Positions 10,867-21,030 of a stretch of 64,000 nucleotides of DNA are shown here, piece by piece. The position numbers were made by a program, and so were the translations under genes. The notes under the pieces were generated by a model. That model was not told the origin of the DNA, ran no database searches, and worked only from the letters and a program-made list of their open reading frames with translations. Positions within the stretch are counted from its first letter, which is position 1; each line of letters opens with the position of its first letter. The DNA comes from Petrosia ficiformis (Eukaryota > Porifera > Demospongiae > Haplosclerida > Petrosiidae). The stretch lies in NCBI GenBank assembly GCA_947044365.1, contig OX345636.1, positions 3,802,001 through 3,866,000 of the forward strand, read 5' to 3'.

Positions 10867-12079
10867 TGTCCTCTATACGAGAGACAGAATCCCAACTACG
10901 AAAAGCACAATCCAAACTATGAGAGACAGAATCCCAGCTACAAGAGACAGAATCCCAACTACGAGAGACAGAATCCCAGCTACAAGAGACAGAATCCCAA
11001 CTACGAGAGACAGAATCCCAGCTACAAGAGAAACAATCCCAGCTACAACAAGCTAATACTAGAGCACTGGAAATGCAACAATAAATACAGGTTTTAATAA
11101 TTATAAATGTTGATGTAATTATATTCCAACATTCATCAGATGTACACTCTTCTCATTGGTTAATAATTAATTAGATTGAGCTCTAGCTCTTGTAAGAAAA
11201 TGTCCTTTTCAATAGCCAGGTTTACAAAGCATTATTATTATAATTATTGTATATCATACAACCCTAATAGGAGCTTAATCAACAAAATCAACATCTTTGT
11301 ACACAACATGATGATCCACACTGGGTCATTGAGAGGGATGAAGTACAAATGACACAGGAGATTTTAGGAACAGGGGGATGGTGTGAAGTGAAAATTAGTG
11401 TATTTTGAGGTACCAAAGTAGCAGTTAAATCCCTCCTCCATCAAATGATTATCTCAGAATGCAATCTTGAACTCTTCTCCAGAGAAATGGATATAGCCTC
11501 TTGTGTACATCATCCTAATCTTCTTCAATTTATCGGACCTACTAGGGTAGGTAATCCAATGGTATTGACTGAACTCATGCCTACCAGTCTTCAAAAGAAA
11601 CTAGAGGAGACACCCCTAACCAGATCTCAGATTCTGACTGTTAGTAGTGGTGTGGCATCAGCACTCAATTATCTTCACCTCTGGAAACCACAACTAATTT
11701 TTCGTTGTGATGTCAGCAGCTCCAATGTCCTCTTGAAACCGTCAGGCAATGGACGATTGAAGGGAAAACTCTCTGATTATGGGTTTGCTAATCTACTTCA
11801 CAAAACGCATACAGTAGCTCCTGGTAGTATAGCTTATGCTGCTTCTGAGGCTCAATCTCCTCATCTTCATTCTCCTGCAATAGATGTCTTTCGTTTTGCC
11901 ATCCTCATTGTAGAAATGGCTACTCCTCGTTTCCCATCTGGAGTCTTACTAGAAAGAGAGGAACAAATACAAAGAGTCCAATGGCCATCCATTAAACAAT
12001 TAGCTGAACATTCTACAATTAATAATCCACAGTTCCTCCCACAATAGAACAAGTACTACAAGACATTAATAAAAAGTAA
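10867..12079 (+). pseudogene. Coiled-coil plus TKL-type protein kinase gene, broken
   Basis: The first exon (about 10867-11084) encodes heptads of the form ETESQLQ/ETESQLR, a coiled coil. After a CTAATAG acceptor, the second exon (from 11271) continues ELNQQNQ and enters a protein kinase domain: glycine loop GTGGWCEV, the VAVK lysine (about 11430), a catalytic-loop relative FRCDVSSSNVLL, DYGFAN in place of DFG, and a substrate-lobe VFRFAILIVEMA helix. Breaks: TGA at 10920-10922 in the coil, TGA at 11406-11408 where GVFRGTK-type kinases have Arg, and a one-base frame change near 12020-12030. The true C terminus (PTIEQVLQDINKK) is read in another frame and stops at 12077-12079. The HRD arginine context is also altered. 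The style closely matches large sponge TKL expansions (recall). Confidence 0.8.
10920..11060 (+). repeat. 21-bp tandem repeat encoding heptads
   Basis: About six near-identical 21-base units (ACAGAATCCCAGCTACAAGAG and variants that alternate CAA/CGA). One unit encodes exactly one seven-residue heptad, so unit expansion lengthens the coil without a frame change. Confidence 0.9.
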
Positions 12080-12259
12080 CATATTTTTGTGATTAGTTTT
12101 AGTACATACCATTAGAACAGATTGAATTCAATAAACTAGTCATTGTAATTATAATTATAATAAACTTTCTCAAATCGTTTCTTACCTTTTCTTGAATCTG
12201 TTTATGTAATTGATTATATATGTATAATATAATATCAGGCAAGACAAAAATCAATTTTG

Positions 12260-12645
12260 AAAATTTGTCAACAAACTCTGGTTTTTACGTAGATTCTAGA
12301 TAAATGTTTATTATTATGCATCTTATACCACAAATACTTTGTACTAATTAATTAATAGCTGAAGCGTTATAAATTTAGAGTGGTGTCTACTCATATTTCA
12401 TGTCAAAGATTTTGTATAATTTATACTAAAGTACATATAATAGAACTTATAAACCCACAATGCATGATTTGATTTATACCTTTCAATTCTTAGTGCAATT
12501 CTGTAATAGTAGCATACATGCATGTAGCCACAACATCCTCTATGACAATTGACAAACTAAATTGAGACTCATGGTATTCCATGCAACTGTATTAACCAAT
12601 AACATGGTTATTTTGGTGATTTCATTTTTAGAGTGCAGCTGGTGT
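12260..12645 (-). repeat. CACTGC-family MITE copy, diverged
   Basis: The complement of the interior of the 36441-36871 element: GTGTCTACTCATATTTCATG, then ATTTATACTAAAGTACAT, then CAACTGTATTAACCA near the end. It ends at TTTTAGAGTGCAG, an eroded terminal TTTTTGCAGTG. Confidence 0.7.
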
Positions 12646-12649
12646 TTAC

Positions 12650-13735
12650 GGTTAAAAGAAGAATCTCTGCTATTTCCAGTCAATCTTAATAGTACTAGAG
12701 TCTTTCCAATGATGTGCACTCTGAATTATCCAAGTTAGCAATTCCATCTTAGTACACTAAGCCATCGAGATAACGTAACAATCCTCCAAACTTTTTAATA
12801 ATAATTATAATTAGCTTCAATATTAATTTTTGTTTCATTTTAATAATGTCTATTATAACAAGGTGTTTCGAAATAGTTCCAAATTGAAAGCATAAACTAT
12901 ATATCATAATTATTGTGAACATTTGTGTTTATTTCAGCAATTAGCCACAAAAAGATATCAATGACAAAAAATAATCATAATTATGCAAAAATCAATTAAA
13001 GGCCTAGAGCATAATTTTCAAAAAATTGCCTAGTCTAAAAACATCTACATGTAACTACAATATGAAAAAAATACTGGAACCTAGTTCAAAATTGTTTGTG
13101 CTCATGAGGATTCCTTAAAGCTCCTGTTATTATGTATCGCTAAAACGGACCGACTGAACCTGGCCTTGAGCTCCTTTGCAGATGGAAGAGTACTGTTGTT
13201 CTCGTCAGGCAGTATCGTTTCTCTCACTCCACTCTTCAATGCCATGCTGATGATCACATGTGGTTTTGTACCATACTTTTTTATTTTACGGATTTTATAT
13301 TGACGAATTGAAGTTTACACCACCAAACCGCCAAAGTTTTTTCTCTGTCAATGTTTCCAGCTGTACTGTATGTCATCAGGATACATGCAAACACATAAAT
13401 TCACTAATTCTTGGAAATATAAATAAAAATACTTTTTGAACTCTGTTTCTACAGGGATATAATTTATACATAAATATTACCAAACAGCAACATAAATCAG
13501 TATATTCATTTAGCTTCAAGCGAAGATTCTTAAAACCTGTACATGTAAGCAAATTATAGGATATAATTATTATGTGCATAATCTTGTAAATCTAACATGG
13601 CTTGTTGAATTTGTTAAATGCAAAAAAGACGATGTCTTTTTTGAGTCAAATCAATAGTCATCAATATCAATAATTATAATAAATAATAAACTATAAATTG
13701 AAGGGCTGAGAAGTAAAGTGCAATAATAATAAATA
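12650..13735. other. No recognised gene
   Basis: AT-rich spacer with scattered ATTATAATT motifs. A more GC-balanced patch at about 13130-13280 has no open frame or repeat partner that I can see. Confidence 0.4.
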
Positions 13736-14145
13736 TATATCATTGCTCGTTTGTATTGTCATATAGATAATAATGAAAAGGTTAACTTCACATGGTTTAC
13801 TTTATGTGTACTAAACATAATAAAATTGTACTGGCATGTTAGTTTGTATAATAATATTATAATAGCAATACAAACTAACATGTCAGTACTTACTTATTAC
13901 TTTATAACTGAAATGGATTTTAGTATCATTATACTAGTCTTTTCCTTGTCTATCTTATAAGTCTTAAATTTCAGTCTCCATTTTATCTCAAAGCTAGAAG
14001 AAAAATCCTCACTGTGTCCTGTGAAACAATCAACAAGGAGAAGTCCTCAAAACTCCTGAGAACAAAACAAATGTTGCGAGACTTGAAATTGGCGGAGCTG
14101 GAAAGTAATTTCATGGAGAATGCTTGGAGCATACATTGGTAGCAG
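13735..14145 (+). repeat. Copy of the CCCTCGCC-ended repeat (family B), truncated
   Basis: Matches 24342-24770 from CATTGCTCGTTTGTAT through the inverted pair around CTGGCATGTTAGTTTGTA (13831-13889) and on to GAGAATGCTTGGAGC. The terminal blocks seen at 24268 and 25134 are missing here. Confidence 0.75.
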
Positions 14146-14149
14146 AGGA

Positions 14150-14849
14150 CAGTTTTACATCAAACAGAATAGCAGATGGTCATAATTACCAATCCTAGAT
14201 CAATGCCAATGGAGTTGCTTGGGAATAGTTTATTATATAAATGATCCAAGAATTGCATCAAAGCTGTGTTAAATTTCTTTCATAACTTGGAAAAGCATGA
14301 TGATCAGAATGGACACTACTACAAGTTTGTTTGAATGTTTGCCAGACGTGGTTTACTGCTGTTCTAGTATTGGCAACTGACCTAAGGCTAATTTGTACCA
14401 TGCCTCACAATGTAGACTTGAGTCTTCTATTTAAGAGCTCCATAAATAGGTCACAGGGTATATTTGTGCCTTGTAGCCTCTTGTATTCACACACCGATTG
14501 CAAAGTAATTGGGCTTACTTCATCTCAAAGACCATGTAGTAATACTAATAATTTGCACAAAAATTAATACTCTTTGAATCTCATATATATTCCCCTCAAA
14601 AGTTCAAGTAACTGCACCGAAGACATTTAACAATGTACCCCATGCATTGGTCATAATTCTATTTCTTGATAATTTATCAACTCACTGAAAAAATGAAGCC
14701 ATAGTAATAAACAAAATTACTTAGAATCATAGGTTTCAGAACCTAAAAGGTGTAAGGTGTAAGGTGTAGAAACAAGATTAGGATGCATGCATGTTATCTT
14801 AGCATTAAAGAAATCACTTCCACAGGGAACTTAAAGTCTCTTGTGGTGG
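14150..14849. other. No recognised gene
   Basis: Short plus frame 14331-14567 has no family resemblance. A small GGTGTAA triplication lies at 14749-14768. Confidence 0.35.
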
Positions 14850-16375
14850 GCTATAAATAACCCCAAGAACACTAAGATATCAAGCATGAGTCTATTAACA
14901 TTATTGTTAAAGGAATTGAATGCTAATGTTTAAACAAGATATGGATAGGTGACAGGAAGATATTGTCAAAAATGGATGCATTTATTATGTACAATTAGTT
15001 ATAAACTATTATAAATGCAGTTAAATACATTTAGTTTATGTTCTTTTCATCAACTGAAAGCTCAAGTCGTCCATATTATCTTACGAAATCCACTTCAATT
15101 TCTTCCAAATCTTTCCCTTTGGTTCTGGGGAGAAACATAATAACAAATACAACACTTAAAGATGATATAAAACAAGAGCTCCACTAAGCACCATAAGACT
15201 GAACAGCTTCTTGGTACTTGTGAAAGGCACCCATAATGAGAGTAGCAAAACACAGGATCAGTGGAACAATCACTGTTAAGGTTGTTGTCTTTTCCGTGGG
15301 CAGATGCTACTCCAATCAGTTTCTAGTCTTGCAAGCTTCTTGCTGCATACAATCTGGTTCCATTCTGTATTTTTTGGAAGCCACACCCACCCGGGGGTAT
15401 AATTATTGGGCCTAAATGTTTTGACTGATAGTTTATTTTCAGAAACAAAGCTAAACACACCCCACGGGTGGGTGGGAAACAATGGCGGGTAACTGTAGTT
15501 GCTCTCTGAAAAAGATCGGAGTTTGATAGTGCCTAGAAAGGTAGATTTTATGGTTTCAGTGAAAAGCTACAGAATTCAGCTTTCTTCAGCCTCTTGTAAC
15601 TATAAAAGTAAAATGAATTTCCAGAAAACGGCTCTATTTGTTTTCTGTAAATGCATTGTACTTGGTGCACGCCATGATTGGTGGGCGTGGCTTTCTCTGT
15701 ATTGTACTTATTGAGATTGCAAAAATGGACATTTTATATATGTTTTATCAATTCCAGGACCCTATAAAGGTGATTAGAAGATATGAAGGTTGCTACTACA
15801 CCAGGTTAGAGTCATATTATATAATATTCTATTTTGAAACTGATTGGAGTCGCATCTGCCCACTCCCTAGTACCACCTTAACCCAGTAACTTTGTGAATA
15901 TTCAAAGTTTATTCTTAAATGCCACCACTTTGCCTTGTTTTTCAACTGCATCCTCTAATTATAATTTCATCTCATGAGATAAATTTAGCATTAGTCCATG
16001 TAGTTGATACAAGATTGTGTGTTAGCTAATAAATGTTCTTTATCAGCAACCAGCAATCTTGTTCAGGTATATTAAAAACAAACTAACATTATAGCAAACA
16101 CTGTAAATCACATCACAATTAATGCTACAATGTAGTAAGTTGTAAGTTGTAGTAAATTGTACGAATTAACATGACATATATTAGAAGAATGCCAACTGTG
16201 ACTGAGGGTTGATTTATAGCTCCAAACATTCTTTAACCAGTGTTTTATTCATGCTATGAAGAATGTCACTTCCCACTACCCACAATGAATTCTTATGGTT
16301 GACACTTTTTGGATTCTGTAGTGTATGTTTGTAAACAACTTCAGAGTAACCTCCAACAGCAAAACCTCTGAGACA
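14850..16375 (-). pseudogene. Broken tandem duplicate of the 3' half of the sugar transporter gene
   Basis: Segments 14850-15275 and 15882-16375 align in order with 16376-17880 of the intact gene. They include the 3' flank (ATATGGATAGGTGACA), the last-exon codons for the C-terminal tail, the intron before the last exon and the beginning of exon 2. About 450 bases of the last exon are deleted (the join is near 15253, where sequence equal to 16740 meets sequence equal to 17195). A 598-bp MITE sits at 15280-15877. The intron is retained, so this is a DNA-level tandem duplication with a breakpoint inside exon 2, not a retrocopy. Stops and deletions rule out function. Confidence 0.85.
15280..15877. 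mobile_element. TTAA-flanked MITE
   Basis: The ends GGTTGTTGTC and GACTCC..CCACC form imperfect inverted repeats of about 46 bp (shared inner block GTGGGCAGATGC and CTCCAATCAGTTTC). TTAA lies on both sides (15276-15279 and 15878-15881), the target duplication of piggyBac/Kolobok-type transposases. A second copy at about 55818-56268 shares over 400 bases at high identity. The small open frame in both copies (starting MLSEKDRSLIVPRK) is probably incidental. Confidence 0.75.
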
Positions 16376-16507
16376 AATATAAATAACCACAAGAATACTG
16401 AAATGTGAAACACAAGTTTATTAACAAATAAAACAAGATATGGATAGGTGACAAAAAACAAGATATTGTCAAAAGATGAACATAATTATAGTTATAAATT
16501 ATTACAT

Positions 16508-19500
16508 TTAGTTTACGCTCTCCTGATCAACTGCAACTTTAGTAGTAGTTTTAAGCCCATATTTTCTTTTGAAATCTGCTTCAATTTCTTCCAAATCTTT
16601 CCCTTTGGTTTCAGGGAGAAACACAATAACAAATAAAACACTTAATGATGATATAAAACAAAAGCTCCACCAAGCACCATAAGAATGGACAGTTTCTTGA
16701 TATTTGTAGAAGGCACCCGTAACGACAGTAGCAAAACACCAATTCAGAGCTGCAGATATTCCACTCACAATTCCACGCACTTGAAGAGGAGCGAGTTCTC
16801 CCATCATTATCCATGGTATTGGACCCCATCCTGTGGAAAACCCAATTATAAATACAGCCAGGCAAGCTACAGCAAGATAACCGAAATGATCAGCACAGTA
16901 GAATGCTGATGAGTCATGATGACAAAAGCGTTCAGTCATAAAGAAATACAGACCAAGAATACCAGTACTTAAAGCCAACAGAATTCCACCAACATTAAGC
17001 AGTATCTTTCGTCCAATTATATCAACCAAAAGAACAGAAATAAATGTGAAAATCACTTGAATACCACCTACACCAAAATCAGCAGAAAAAGAGGCTTCCT
17101 TCGGGTTTAAACCAGCAGTTTCTAAAATGGTTCCAGCATAGAATACAACTACATTAATTCCACAAAACATTTGAAAGAACATTAACGAAATAGACAAGAT
17201 CAGTGGAACAATCACTGTTAACTTTGTGAACATTCTCAATTTCTCCTTAAACTCAACTTTACCCTGCTCTTCAACTGCATCTACTAATAATTTCATTTCA
17301 TGAGATATATTAGCATTAGTTCCACGTAGACGATACAAGATTGCGTTTGCCAATAATTGTTGCTTATCAGCAACCAGCCATCTTGGAGTTTCAGGTATGA
17401 AACATATTAATATAGCAAACACTACTATAAATCCCATCACCATTAATGCTACAATGTAGTAAGGTATACCAGTTAACATTACATATATTAGAAGGATGCC
17501 AACTGTAATTGATAGTTGATTTATAGATCCAAACAATCCTTTCAGTCTCGAAGGAGAAATCTCTATTATATATACCTGAAGAAAGGAAACAATACAAGTC
17601 ACATAATAATTATTAATAATCATACATTACTTTTACTAAATCTCACACCATGGAAATCCAAAAATGTCAATACTTTTTCTGGGTAGTCATTACTTATCAC
17701 CAGATTGTTTTATTTTATTCATGCAATCAAGAATGTAACGTCCCATTAACCACAACAAAGTTATATGGTTAACACTTTTTGGATTCTGTAGTGTATGTTT
17801 TTGTAAAAGTACTGTCTGTACTTACTTACTGGAACAACTATAGAGTAACCTCCAGCAGCAAAACCAGTGAGACAACGTCCAGCTAGTATCATTGCTAAAT
17901 ATTTTTGATAGTCATTATCAACAACAAACCAGAATGACACAGCAATACAATACCAACCAATAACAGATGGTATAGTTAGTAAGAGAAGAGTTGGTTTACG
18001 GCCTATTTTATCAGATATAATTCCGACAACTAATCCAGCAAAAAATGCTCCCATAGTAGCAATACTCTGTATATGGAGTGAATACAATTAAATTAATTTC
18101 ATAATAACATATAATTATGGAGATCGTATAGTGCTGAATCACTACCCATATTACTTGTTCTAGTAATGAATATACATTAAAAGCAGTTCAGTTCACTATA
18201 CGGTTTATCCCTATTATGTTGTCTCTGGACATAAACACAGTAAGGATGTGTATCATCAAAATCTTCTATCCCAATTATCATATAAAGTTTATCACGATAA
18301 TCGCGATACTTTAACGTTTTGTGCTCCTCCATGTAGCAAATCCACAAATGATAAAGAAGATTAGTCATGTTGCCACTGTAAGGCAAATGCCCCTTACACA
18401 AATGACAAATTACCTCTTTGCTGTTTAGTTGGAGCATCGACCTTGAATCTGAATAACTGCCAGATCTTGCTTTTGGCTCCTACAAATGGAGCCAACGAAT
18501 CATGCTATCCTTCAACTTCCTTGGTAGCCTAGCCATCTGTGTATAAACTGAACTGCGCATGCATGAACGCATGTGTCAAGCAATAATAATTATTGAAATT
18601 AATAGTAATGAATATTATAATTATATCGCGATATAGATTCCTGATATCGCTTATCACGATAATTACTTCAATGATGAAAATATCACTATATCGATATTAT
18701 CGCACATCCTTAAAACACAGATTCATATTTTCTGATATTATAATATAATATTATTTGGACATTATCATGTCTTTTTCCATACCAGAGAATTTTAAGTTGT
18801 TAAAGAGTGTGGCTATATTTCAATGTTAAATGGGATCCAGTAATTTCGCCCAATCCCTCTCCTTCTGAACAGTCCTGACAGTGACTATTGATACTCGTCC
18901 TTACTAATACTTTATGATACTAATCCTACGAACATCAATCACACTCTGGTTGTATTGTGGACAGGTGGAGTTTTGTTTGTTGAGTCATAGATAATGAAGG
19001 GTGTGGCTGCATGTTGTACAAATAGTAGTGTTGTTTTAGTTAACTATAACTAAAACTAAAATAATTTTAGTTAGTGACTCTAGGTACTAGTTAATTAGAA
19101 AATTGTAATTCTCTTGTGACGTAATCAATACTAAATTTGTTTAAACATTATTAAATTAAAAAGAACTATAACTAGTTTTTGTGGCCAGGGAAAACTAGTT
19201 CACTGTCTTTTAATTAGTGTTGTGTAAATGGAAGTTTACACAACACATTACTTACTAAACTTATTCCAATCAATGATGTTGTAATATAATTTTATAGCTG
19301 TTATTCACATATTAAATAAACTTTTTTTTCACACAAGGTTTGATAATTAAATACTATAACTAAAAATTTAGAACTAAAATGATTCGACAGTTGTTAATTA
19401 ATTACTAAAACTAGAGGCATGTAATCTTTCAGTTGTTAATTAAAAACCAAAACTAAGGAAACTTCCTTCTGACTTAATTAATTAATTACTAAAATTATTA

Positions 19501-20316
19501 TTATGTGAATTTGGATTTGCATTAAAACCAAAACTAAAATAATTTGTCATAACCTAACTAAAACAACACTAATAAAAGGCATCATAAAGTAAGAGCAGAA
19601 CTGTGAACTCATGAAGGACCACCTGTGAAACCCTCAGTACACAGATTGCCCAGAAAAACTTTCATATAGGGAATTCTGCATGGGTAGTGCTATGCCAAAA
19701 GGTAGGGCACTGCAATGGGTGATGAATAGGTAATCACTCCGCTACATCAACACCTGTACAATTAGTATTTAAACTGTGCAAGGAAAAAGTTAGCAGTTTC
19801 ATTAATTAATAAAGTTAACATATCAATTATATAGACAGTCTGAGTTTTCAGCAGTTGGATGTTCCATTGCAGTATGGGTAACAATATGCCATATGGGTAA
19901 CAGTATGGGCCCATATACGCTATTATATTAAATTTGCAATTGAAAACAAACTTTCAAAATAGTCTAGACATAGTAGGATTTTATTGTATACCATGTAATA
20001 ATTAATTATAACTAATAATTAAGTTACTTACTCCAATAAGTTGAACATCCTTTTCACTTGGAATTAGGTAGTGATATTTATCCATATTAATGTTTAGAAG
20101 AGAGCTGAACCCAAGAACAAATCCAGTTATACAAGAACCAAATGCAGCAATGATTGAATAGAGGAGAACAGCATGCAGGCGTTGTCTTCCAGATGATATT
20201 TCCTTCCACAGCTGTTTAATGGGATTGTTCTTTACATCTCTCGTGTAAGAAGAGTTAGTACCATAGCTCAAGCCGCTTCTCGCACTGGAGATAAGTTCTT
20301 TACGTTCTTCTGTCAT
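16508..20316 (-). CDS. Facilitative sugar transporter, SLC2/GLUT family (MFS)
   Basis: Three exons with GT-AG junctions in phase 0: 20316-20032, 18066-17830 and 17575-16508, giving 529 residues (the family is usually 480-520). Exon 1 encodes a 45-residue cytosolic head and TM1 (GFVLGFSS). Exon 2 has the TM2-3 signature GIISDKIGRK. Exon 3 has PETPRWL, TM7 QMFCGINVVVFYA, the second loop motif DIIGRK, TM10 GWGPIPWIMMGEL and the C-terminal PETKGK. These are the canonical SLC2 substrate and gating motifs. The role is facilitated or proton-coupled hexose transport; class III (GLUT6/8-like) is my guess from the short first loop. No break is seen. A MULE sits 27 bases upstream of the start codon and has displaced the original upstream sequence to 25283 and beyond. 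Confidence 0.92.
18177..18500 (-). pseudogene. BED-type zinc finger fragment of a hAT transposase
   Basis: Within the intron between transporter exons 1 and 2. The minus frame reads SKEVICHLCKGHLPYSGNMT, then NLLYHL, the C2H-type BED finger used by hAT transposases and ZBED proteins. The upstream SKIWQLFRF block of the same finger is in a different frame, so a frameshift separates them. Only the finger remains. Nearby ATATCGCGATAT-rich DNA (18610-18710) ends in a GTGCGATAAT motif that may be the eroded hAT terminus. Confidence 0.6.
19027..19570. mobile_element. hAT-like MITE rich in ACTAAAAC motifs
   Basis: The ends AGTGTTGTTTTAGTTA (19027-19042) and TAACTAAAACAACACT (19555-19570) are exact inverted copies of 16 bases. 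With one more base each they read TAGTGTTG, a hAT-type end. The flanking octamers share only five of eight bases. The interior is built of repeated ACTAAAACTAAAAT and ACTAGTT-like phrases and has no coding frame. It lies in the large first intron of the transporter gene. Confidence 0.6.
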
Positions 20317-20342
20317 GATTAATGTTCATTAAACCCAGCCCA

Positions 20343-20351
20343 ATTAAAAAA
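20343..20351. repeat. Left 9-bp target-site duplication of the MULE
   Basis: ATTAAAAAA, identical to 25283-25291, immediately outside the inverted ends. Nine bases is the signature duplication length of Mutator-like transposases. Confidence 0.9.
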
Positions 20352-20451
20352 GGCTGTGGCTAGAGTACCGGTACCGGTACCGAAAATTTAACCCTTAAAG
20401 TACCGGTACCGGTTCCAGAAGCACAAAATTCAGAGTACCGGTACCGGTACT
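20352..20451 (+). repeat. MULE left terminal inverted repeat
   Basis: 100 bases. Contains three clusters of GTACCGGTACCGG-type palindrome and the phrase AATTTAACCCTTAAAG. Confidence 0.92.
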
Positions 20452-20662
20452 CTGAATTAACCCGGTAAAAACCTGACAAATCTTTGGCTGAACACAGAGC
20501 TTCATCAGACATTCCTGTGAATGTCTTTACAGTAACGAATTGTTCTAATATTCTGACTCCTGCTTCAAAAAGAGGTATATATATATTAGATAATCTTGAA
20601 CATCTATAGTATAATTCGTAGTTGATACTCCTCTCTCCCATTCTCATCCATTACCTCAGACA

Positions 20663-20908
20663 ATGAAGCTATATATAATCATCACAATAGGTGTAATAGG
20701 ATTATTATTATTGATTATTACAAGTGTGATGATACTGATCATAAACAGTTGTTATTTATGGAGACATTCAAAGATGTCAAATAAACCAATGAACAAGACT
20801 GAAGATGAATTATACAATATCACAGAAGTTAAAGTATCTGACAATGCAGCATATAGTATATGTAAACAACAAAATGATGCTGTTTATGAAGAGAGAGATA
20901 ATATGTGA
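20663..20908 (+). CDS. Membrane-anchored tail with tyrosine motifs, inside the MULE
   Basis: 81 residues: a Lys-Leu-Tyr start, a strong transmembrane helix (residues about 4-30, IITIGVIGLLLLIITSVMIL), a basic stop-transfer (WRHSKM), then a cytosolic tail with three tyrosines in the settings ELYNITEV, NAAYSICK and AVYEERDN. An acceptor-like TTACCTCAG stands just before it (20651-20659), so this may be the last exon of a captured receptor gene and not a free-standing protein. The tyrosine settings resemble SH2/PTB docking sites, but none is a perfect ITAM or ITIM. It is on the strand opposite the transposase. Confidence 0.5.
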   Translation: MKLYIIITIGVIGLLLLIITSVMILIINSCYLWRHSKMSNKPMNKTEDELYNITEVKVSDNAAYSICKQQNDAVYEERDNM

Positions 20909-21030
20909 ATCAGTGGATCATGTGACAGTAAAATAATAATTACTGAAAAGGACAACTACATGTTGTAAATTGAGTTCACAAATAATTAAAATTTGTTTAA
21001 GTTACTTATGATTATGTTTATCACTAAATT

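Noticed and set aside
10801..11097. Open frame with NYERQNPSYKR repeats
   Set aside because: It is the alternative frame of the 21-bp coiled-coil repeat. The heptad frame continues into the kinase logic; this one does not.
15499..15889. Two overlapping frames inside the TTAA MITE as a gene
   Set aside because: They lie wholly inside a non-autonomous transposon and have no domain. Kept only as a finding because the second copy also has the frame open.
18600..18715. TATCGCGATAT-rich patch as a replication origin or regulatory palindrome
   Set aside because: More simply the eroded terminus of the hAT fragment whose BED finger lies at 18177-18500.
20360..20647. Minus-strand 95-residue frame overlapping the MULE left end
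   Set aside because: Its last third is translated terminal inverted repeat (GTGTGTLRV..VPVPVL). The rest has no recognisable domain.
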